This document shows, piece by piece, positions 1 to 4,589 of a DNA stretch of 5,908 nt; the first letter of the stretch is position 1; each line of letters begins with the position of its first letter. Origin of the DNA: Candidatus Zhuqueibacterota bacterium 4484_87 (GTDB taxonomy: Bacteria; Zhuqueibacterota; Zhuqueibacteria; Thermofontimicrobiales; Thermofontimicrobiaceae); the NCBI GenBank assembly GCA_002085355.1, contig NATN01000252.1:1-5908 (forward strand). Direction: 5' to 3'. Under the pieces are notes generated by a model. That model was given only the letters and a program-made list of their open reading frames with translations, did not search any database and was not told where the DNA came from. A program made the position numbers and the translations under genes.

Positions 1-602
1 TCAATATTTCGCAATGACCCTTTTTCGGTGGAGCCTCCTGCAATCATAATGGCATCCAGCACTGTATTCACTGAAGTCAAATAATATTTCCCCGGGCGAT
101 TCACGTCGCCAGCCACTGCTACCGGAAATTTCTTCGGCTCAATGACCATCACATTCACGGAAAAATTGTCATAATATTTGGAAAATTCCCTGGTGAGAAA
201 CTTTTGAAAATCGCTCAGCTGCATTCCCGACACAAAATACATGCCAACAGTTGGGATGTAAATCTTGCCTTCTACGTTGACAATAACGTCAAAATTTTGC
301 TGACTTTTCCCCAGCAAATAAATTCCCAGTCGGTCGCCGGGCCCCAGCCAGTAATTCTCCGGGAACATACCGCTGCCAAAGCTGAGAATGCTCTCATAGG
401 GACTGCTTTCCGTAAAAAAATTACTGCCGAAAAGCGGGAGTTCCGGCTGCTGTTGGGGCGCTGGATTTGCTGGTGAATCTTCCTTGTGTAGCAGCGAAAC
501 ACCTGTTGGAGATGAAGTAAAAGATTCCTGAGAAAAAAGAGCGTTTTGGCAAAAAAGGACAATGATGGCAAAAATTGCGATAAAATTGTGCTTCAGCTTC
601 AT
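1..602 (-). CDS. Polysaccharide export outer-membrane protein (Wza/KpsD-type, PES + SLBB domains), 3' end outside window
   Basis: Reading the minus strand from the ATG at 602-600 gives 200 uninterrupted codons to the left edge, so the C-terminus is missing. Residues 1-25 are a signal peptide: basic MKLK, then a hydrophobic core around residues 7-17, with likely cleavage near FS|Q at 24-25. A Cys at 18 lacks a good lipobox. A Pro/Gln-rich linker (about 43-56) leads to an LFGSNFF motif (57-63), as in long SLBB export proteins with an 'FGxxLF' segment. The polysaccharide export (PES) domain spans about 84-155: YWLGPGDRL at 84-92, then a 'V-EGKIYIPTVG' strand (110-120). The first SLBB domain begins near 160 with 'VAVAGDVNRPGKYYL' (161-175) and continues through an AGG turn (188-190) and GSLRNI. 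Members of this family form the outer-membrane channel or periplasmic collar through which capsule or exopolysaccharide leaves the cell. The start is supported by a GGAG upstream and by the signal peptide. The family is clear; the exact polymer and the number of SLBB domains cannot be seen. Confidence 0.93.
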   Translation of the reverse strand, partial: MKLKHNFIAIFAIIVLFCQNALFSQESFTSSPTGVSLLHKEDSPANPAPQQQPELPLFGSNFFTESSPYESILSFGSGMFPENYWLGPGDRLGIYLLGKSQQNFDVIVNVEGKIYIPTVGMYFVSGMQLSDFQKFLTREFSKYYDNFSVNVMVIEPKKFPVAVAGDVNRPGKYYLTSVNTVLDAIMIAGGSTEKGSLRNI

Positions 603-613
603 TTTCTTCTTAA

Positions 614-617
614 CTCC
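614..617 (-). promoter_or_regulatory. Shine-Dalgarno-like site for the polysaccharide export gene
   Basis: On the minus strand GGAG lies 11 bases upstream of the ATG at 602, and an AAGAAG purine run falls between them. The spacing is longer than ideal. It is still the only GGAG-like element close to a start codon that is followed by a signal peptide, so it supports the chosen start. Confidence 0.5.
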
Positions 618-633
618 AAATTAATCAAGAAAA

Positions 634-662
634 AATATAGAAAATTTTAAGCAGATTAGCAA
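634..662 (-). promoter_or_regulatory. Candidate sigma70-like promoter for the polysaccharide export gene
   Basis: The minus strand reads TTGCTA, then 17 bases, then TATATT. This matches the -35 consensus at 4 of 6 positions and the -10 consensus at 5 of 6, with optimal spacing. Transcription would start around 625-628 and give a leader of roughly 25 bases that includes the GGAG. It lies downstream of the preceding gene's terminator, where a new promoter is needed. The region is AT-rich, so a chance match is possible, and the promoter consensus of this lineage is unknown. A weaker alternative, TTGAAT-N16-GATAAA, lies further upstream between about 700 and 735. Confidence 0.45.
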
Positions 663-766
663 TGATTTTTTTTTATTTGTGAGATTATTTGAGAATCTAA
701 AAAGTTTATCCGGTTTTTTCCTGATTATTCAAAGCAAGCATTGGCAGTTGAAATAAATTTCCCGTC

Positions 767-806
767 AAAAAAAGCCTCGCCGACGATCACGGTCGCCAGC
801 GAGGCT
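767..806 (-). terminator. Rho-independent terminator after the Ig-repeat protein gene
   Basis: On the minus strand AGCCTCGC (806-799) pairs perfectly with GCGAGGCT (780-773), giving an 8-bp GC-rich stem. An inner CGAC/GTCG 4-bp stem (795-792 with 784-781) extends it, with a 3-base one-sided bulge (798-796) and a 7-base loop. The hairpin is followed directly by a run of T (to position 767). The hairpin starts 27 bases past the stop codon at 834-836, so it fits as the transcription end of the repeat-protein gene. Confidence 0.88.
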
Positions 807-833
807 GATATTTCATAAACAAGATTGCCCGCA

Positions 834-3800
834 TTATCTGATGAACAGCATTTTTCTCACTTTTTGAAAGACAATGCGACTACCAAGAAACGAATCACTT
901 TTGAGCGCTGTCATTCTCACAAAATAAACTCCGGTAGCGACGACCATTCCGTTTTCATTTTTCCCGTCCCAGAGCGTCAGATAGCGACCAGGCGCTTTCC
1001 GTGCATCCAGCAGCATACGCACTTTTTGCCCCAGGATGTTGAACACTTCAACTTTAACGTGCGCTTCATCCGAAACTGCGAACTGGATTTTCGTATCCGC
1101 ATTAAATGGGTTCGGATAATTCTGGATCAACTGGAATTTCTGCACCTCACTTCGGGAAAGCGGATCATCCATGCCGTCCGGCAACATATTGCCATTTTCA
1201 GTTTCAACCTTGATGATGACAAGGTACATTTTTCCCACGGCTTCGGCGCCAGCGGACATGTTTCCGCCCAAAATGACAAAACCAGTATCCTTCTCTGCCT
1301 GCCACAGATCAAGCCCTCCAAAATCGTTACCCAATTCAATTCTTTCGCCAATGCGATGAAAATTATCAATGAGCCAGTTCGGATAATTCCTTGCCGCCGG
1401 ATCAACAGCAACATAAACCTGTGCTTTCTTTTTCAAATTAAAAGCGAGAAATGCATTGTTCTTATTGTTCGCATCCGTTTGCGCAGTTCGAATCCACAAG
1501 CCGGACTGAACTTGAGATGGCACTGACTCAACCCGTTCGCCCGAATCCAAATAGCAACTATCACCGACACTCAGATAGGCAAATTCATAGCGCGATGGGA
1601 TTAAATTGTCGGCAACAACATTCGTCTCCGGCTGCAGATCATAGGTCAACCGCTGCGGCTGGACCATCTTATTTGCGGGATCCGCACGGTCAGCAATCCC
1701 GGTAATTAATATTTGGTAACGCATTCCGGCCTCGTGAGCTTCAGTTTCCAGAATCACCTTTTGCAAACTGCTATCTAAAAGTGCGCTGTGAATTCTGACA
1801 AAAGGATTGATGAGATAGTTGGCTGTATTTTCAGCGCTTTCTCTGCTAACGATTTCATTAAAAAATATCTCCAACTGCGTTGCGCTCTTCAACTGACAGC
1901 CTTCTGCCAATGGCGGCGTCTCATCAGATTCCAAAAAGTAGTACTCTGCCTGCGTTTCTGCCACGATGATATTAGCGACCGGCGCAGTATCTTTTATTCC
2001 GTTCAAAGTGATTGTGTAATAAAAGCCACTGCTATGAGTCGAGGTCGTCAAATAAATGATATTCGGATTTTCTCCCAAACGCGCAGAAACGACAACGATA
2101 TCCCGACTGATGCGATAATTGGAAACCAATTCCGCACTTTTTCGATCCAGAAATTCTGAAAAAGTCAGCTTCAACGTTGTCGCATTGATCGGCTCTGCCG
2201 TGAGTAATTCAGGCGCATCAGCATCCTGTGGATTGAAAACAAACTGACAATTTTTGCTCAGCGCAAGCACATTTGCCGGATGCGCCAAATCTGCTATTTG
2301 TTTCGCTGACAATTCATAAATCTGATTTGTTTCCAGCGGGCTCGTTGTCAAGGAAATCGTTCGCAGATCCATCAATCTTTCCGCTGACAGCACTTCCACG
2401 CCTGGGGCGATTTGATAATTCTCCGTATCCTGTGCAGTAGCAAGACTCACCCCTTCGGAGAACTGCACTAAAATTTTATTTGCACTCGCGGCGCGGACAG
2501 CATAAATTTGCGGCGGAGTTTCATCATTGGCGAGAAATTGATACTGAAATTTTGTCGTCGGGCTGATGACATTTGCCGGAGATGCCAGATCGTGAATATT
2601 TGCCAACTTCATCGTGTACCATACTCCCGCTATGTGATTTCCGGTTGTTAAGATCACGCTGTTTTCTTCCGCATTGAAATTCGCCGAGAAAATCGTCATC
2701 GAAGGTGAAATGATATAATTCGCATTCTTTTCAGCATCACTTTTTTCAACAAGTTCACTAAACACAATTTCCAATTTGTTTTGCGAAATGACACGCCAAT
2801 CAACAACCGTCGGCGGGATTTTGTCATTAGGATGAAAAAAGTAGCTGACAGAATAATTATCTCCAATGAAATTTGGATTAGGCGCCAGATCTTCAATTCC
2901 CTCAATTGTCAACTGATATGCTCCTGCAACATGCGGAGAAGTGTGTAAAATGGCAGTTTTTCCATCCTCCAATAATGCGACTGACAATACTTGAACACCG
3001 CGATTGACTTGATAATTCCCTTTCTCTTCTGCTGATTCTCGGGAGACCGGCTCGCTGAACACAATGGTAAGGCTCGTATCCGAGTTTACAGCAATGGTAG
3101 TAATTTCCGGCGGCGAGACGTCGCGAACTTTCACCGTAGCAGAAAGCTCCCGGGAAAAATCGCTCTCCATGCCGTAATCATTTACTGCAGTCACAGCAGC
3201 AAAATAGGTGACCCCTTCTGATAGATTTGCCAAGGTAAATGACGACCTATTGCCAGCCTCGACAACAGTTGTGTAATTTCGTGATTGTGTTCCAAAATAA
3301 ATTTTGTAATTTACAATTTCACTGCTGTCAGCAGTTTCCCACTTCAGGACAAGCCCACCGTTTCCGTTGGGTTCCAGTGAAGTGAAATTTACAATCTGTG
3401 GCTTACCTGGATTTTGTTTAACGAAAACATAATTTACACTCGTATGAGGCGCAATTTGATTGTGACGATCAGAAATATCCTCAATGTTTTCTACAAACAA
3501 TTGATAATTCCCACCATTCTGGTGTTGTGAAGTCTCCAAAGTCACTTTTGTTAAAGCTAAATTGATTGTCGCCCGAACAACCTGAATCCCTCCGCTAATT
3601 TTATAATTAGAAACATCAGTCGCGGTTTCAGGCACAACTGCTTCGGAAAAAGTTATTTCCACCCTATTTTCCTCAGTCGCCTGCACCGAAAGAATAGTCG
3701 GCGGTGTCAAATCTTCTACTCTATAGTAAATTCTCTTTTCCTCTTGCAGGATATTCGGCTGAGGAGCGCAATCTTTGATGTTTTTCACTATCAGCATGTA

Positions 3801-4589
3801 GTCGCCTGGTTGCTGTTCATCGGTAAAAATATGCAAAATTTGCTCGTTTATTTCCAGCGAAAGAGATTGAATTTCCACAGGAACACTTCCTCCGCCGCCG
3901 GCAAGCATCAGGTCTCTTTTGTTAAATTTTTTCTTGCTGCTCAATTGCCAGGCATCTGCATCTGTTGAAGCTGTTTTTATTTGAAAATTATTCCCATTTT
4001 CTGCTGAGTTTTTTTGCACCCGTTCATTGAAAATAATTTTCAAATGATCTGTATCGACAACTTCGACCTGATTAATATCCGGCGCAAGTCTGTCAGTATA
4101 AGAATACGTGAAGTAACTGTGCGGTAAAATCGTGTTCGGTTGTTGCGCGCGATCTTTGATATTGTCAATGATGATGATATAATTTCCCGGCTGATGCGCT
4201 GTAGTTGTTAAAACTACAACCTTTTCCGAAGAATCCAGCCGCGCTGCCTGCACTTCAATATTATTATTGATGACATAGTTTGAAATATTTTCCGCACTCT
4301 CTTTTTCCACTTTTTCGCTAAAAGTAACGCGCACAATTGTCGGGCTACCAGCTTCCACAGCGGTAATGACGGGCTTAATTTGATCGACAAACTCGTAGCT
4401 GAGTGTCGTTCCTGGTGCAAGTGGATTTGCCTGACTGGAAACATCCCGAATGCGAAATGTGATAATTGGCAATGTTTTCAGCCGAACTTTTTTCAATTGG
4501 CTCACTGAAACGCACATCAATCTGGCTATCCGCCGCAACTGTCGCTGAAATGGCTTCCGGAGCGATATGATCGATATAATTGTAAGCAA
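834..4589 (-). CDS. Giant secreted Ig-repeat surface protein, C-terminal fragment (frameshifted from the upstream piece)
   Basis: This 1251-codon frame ends at TAA 834-836. Residues 1-46 have no domain character: they are an out-of-frame reading of repeat 6, so the ATG at 4589 is probably not a real start. Genuine sequence begins at residue 47 (nt 4451) with 'IRDVSSQANP', the second half of repeat 6. The order is then Ig repeats 7 (71-167), 8 (168-294, enlarged) and 9 (295-392), a fibronectin III domain (393-490), repeats 10-14 (491-988), a beta-rich module (about 989-1130), and a C-terminal FlgD/T9SS-like domain (about 1150-1251) with QNYPNPFN and GVYFVRM. Repeats carry 'F-S-E-x-V-x-x-x-SAE-x-x-x-NY-x-I' and 'I-x-D-x-A-x-x-(P/A)-N'. 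Proteins of this architecture are exported and act at or outside the cell surface as stalks, adhesins or matrix proteins; no catalytic domain is visible. The partner or ligand is unknown. A terminator follows the stop codon. Confidence 0.88.
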   Translation of the reverse strand: MLTIISIISLRKPFQRQLRRIARLMCVSVSQLKKVRLKTLPIITFRIRDVSSQANPLAPGTTLSYEFVDQIKPVITAVEAGSPTIVRVTFSEKVEKESAENISNYVINNNIEVQAARLDSSEKVVVLTTTAHQPGNYIIIIDNIKDRAQQPNTILPHSYFTYSYTDRLAPDINQVEVVDTDHLKIIFNERVQKNSAENGNNFQIKTASTDADAWQLSSKKKFNKRDLMLAGGGGSVPVEIQSLSLEINEQILHIFTDEQQPGDYMLIVKNIKDCAPQPNILQEEKRIYYRVEDLTPPTILSVQATEENRVEITFSEAVVPETATDVSNYKISGGIQVVRATINLALTKVTLETSQHQNGGNYQLFVENIEDISDRHNQIAPHTSVNYVFVKQNPGKPQIVNFTSLEPNGNGGLVLKWETADSSEIVNYKIYFGTQSRNYTTVVEAGNRSSFTLANLSEGVTYFAAVTAVNDYGMESDFSRELSATVKVRDVSPPEITTIAVNSDTSLTIVFSEPVSRESAEEKGNYQVNRGVQVLSVALLEDGKTAILHTSPHVAGAYQLTIEGIEDLAPNPNFIGDNYSVSYFFHPNDKIPPTVVDWRVISQNKLEIVFSELVEKSDAEKNANYIISPSMTIFSANFNAEENSVILTTGNHIAGVWYTMKLANIHDLASPANVISPTTKFQYQFLANDETPPQIYAVRAASANKILVQFSEGVSLATAQDTENYQIAPGVEVLSAERLMDLRTISLTTSPLETNQIYELSAKQIADLAHPANVLALSKNCQFVFNPQDADAPELLTAEPINATTLKLTFSEFLDRKSAELVSNYRISRDIVVVSARLGENPNIIYLTTSTHSSGFYYTITLNGIKDTAPVANIIVAETQAEYYFLESDETPPLAEGCQLKSATQLEIFFNEIVSRESAENTANYLINPFVRIHSALLDSSLQKVILETEAHEAGMRYQILITGIADRADPANKMVQPQRLTYDLQPETNVVADNLIPSRYEFAYLSVGDSCYLDSGERVESVPSQVQSGLWIRTAQTDANNKNNAFLAFNLKKKAQVYVAVDPAARNYPNWLIDNFHRIGERIELGNDFGGLDLWQAEKDTGFVILGGNMSAGAEAVGKMYLVIIKVETENGNMLPDGMDDPLSRSEVQKFQLIQNYPNPFNADTKIQFAVSDEAHVKVEVFNILGQKVRMLLDARKAPGRYLTLWDGKNENGMVVATGVYFVRMTALKSDSFLGSRIVFQKVRKMLFIR
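837..1142 (-). other. C-terminal T9SS-type sorting / FlgD-like Ig domain
   Basis: Residues 1150-1251 read F-x-L-x-QNYPNPFN (1152-1163), 'TKIQFAV', 'VKVEVFNILGQKVRML', 'GRYLTLWDGKNENG', 'VATGVYFVRM' and a final RIVFQKVRKMLFIR. This is the classic C-terminal module of secreted proteins in Calditrichota, KSB1, Ignavibacteria and relatives. It is annotated either as a type IX secretion sorting domain or as a FlgD Ig-like domain. It sits at the extreme C-terminus as expected, which shows that this end of the protein is intact and argues for surface attachment or release. Confidence 0.88.
1200..1625 (-). other. Unassigned beta-rich module between the Ig array and the C-terminal domain
   Basis: Residues 989-1130 of the C-terminal fragment do not match the Ig repeats. 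Visible landmarks are YLSVGDSCYLDSGERVESVP, 'WIRTAQTDANN', 'FLAFNLKKKAQVYVAVDPAA', 'YPNWLIDNF' and 'ILGGNMSAG' followed by MYLVIIK. From memory, similar 'VYVAYD...P-x-WL...LGGN' segments occur in secreted proteins of FCB bacteria next to polysaccharide-active or sorting domains, but I cannot name the family with certainty. It is predicted to be a beta sandwich; a carbohydrate-related role is only a guess. Confidence 0.55.
1626..3119 (-). repeat. Tandem Ig-like domain array B (repeats 10-14, ~300-bp period)
   Basis: Five units follow the Fn3 domain: 10 (3119-2823), 11 (2822-2523), 12 (2522-2223), 13 (2222-1923) and 14 (1922-1626). They are 99-100 residues, slightly longer than array A. Most junctions carry a distinct linker (F-x-x-N/S-D-E-T-P-P or similar), and three of the five have PAN in place of PN. 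This suggests a second round of duplication separate from array A. Confidence 0.86.
3120..3413 (-). other. Fibronectin type III domain inside the Ig array
   Basis: Residues 393-490 of the C-terminal fragment lack the FSE...SAE...NY signature and instead follow the Fn3 pattern. They have a conserved Trp in 'LVLKWETADSSEIVNYKIYFG', a 'FTLANLSEGVTYFAAVTAVN' segment that matches the L-x-P-G-T-x-Y-x-x-x-V-x-A motif, and a DYGMES turn followed by a Ser-rich last strand. Such domains in bacterial surface proteins act as spacers or carbohydrate-contact modules. Confidence 0.82.
3414..3707 (-). repeat. Ig-like repeat 9 (divergent)
   Basis: A 98-residue unit starts with TPPTILSVQA and keeps 'FSEAV' and 'NYKISGGIQVV'. 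The usual SAE is replaced by TATD, and the D-x-A-x-x-PN turn reads DISDRHNQ. It is the last unit before the fibronectin domain and the most divergent copy by eye. Confidence 0.75.
3708..4088 (-). repeat. Ig-like repeat 8 with ~30-residue insertion
   Basis: This unit is 127 residues instead of about 97. The opening half (LAPDINQVEV, 'FNERVQKNSAE', NFQI) and the closing half ('PGDYMLIVKNIKDCAPQPN') follow the family. Between NFQI and VEIQSL there is an extra segment with a basic stretch (SSKKKFNKRD) and a glycine run (AGGGGS). It probably forms an exposed loop between strands of the beta sandwich. Confidence 0.75.

Larger units (their letters stand above)
603..833. other. Intergenic spacer between the two genes
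   Basis: This 231-bp stretch has no credible coding sequence on either strand. It contains, in minus-strand order, the terminator of the Ig-repeat gene (806-767), an AT-rich section with several A/T homopolymers (for example nine T at 665-673 on the plus strand), the candidate promoter (662-634) and the ribosome-binding site of the export gene. I see no riboswitch-like or operator-like symmetry beyond the terminator hairpin. Confidence 0.8.

Noticed and set aside
204..476. 90-codon plus-strand open frame and a 99-codon minus-strand open frame at 272-571
   Set aside because: Both overlap the PES-domain coding frame (602 to 1), which has a signal peptide and family motifs. The alternatives are low-complexity, frame-shadow translations.
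546..552. Lipoprotein signal (Cys 18) in the export protein
   Set aside because: The residues before the Cys (V-L-F) are a poor lipobox, and a hydrophobic or neutral stretch continues to a plausible ordinary cleavage site near Ser24. It cannot be excluded, but it is not supported.
825..1526. 233-codon plus-strand open frame opposite the C-terminal domain
   Set aside because: It is entirely antisense to well-conserved coding sequence (module plus sorting domain). Its translation is rich in His, Arg and Ile with no recognisable domain, and it starts inside the intergenic end of the other gene without a ribosome-binding site.
1788..2159. 123-codon plus-strand open frame
   Set aside because: It is the complement of Ig repeats 13-14, which show clear protein-level conservation. 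The plus-strand product shows no domain or signal peptide.
4375..4589. Two overlapping genes, or programmed ribosomal frameshifting between the two large frames
   Set aside because: No slippery heptamer or downstream pseudoknot is evident at the switch, and about 35 residues of the repeat are missing. A frameshift alone would not restore the domain. A deletion explains both facts.
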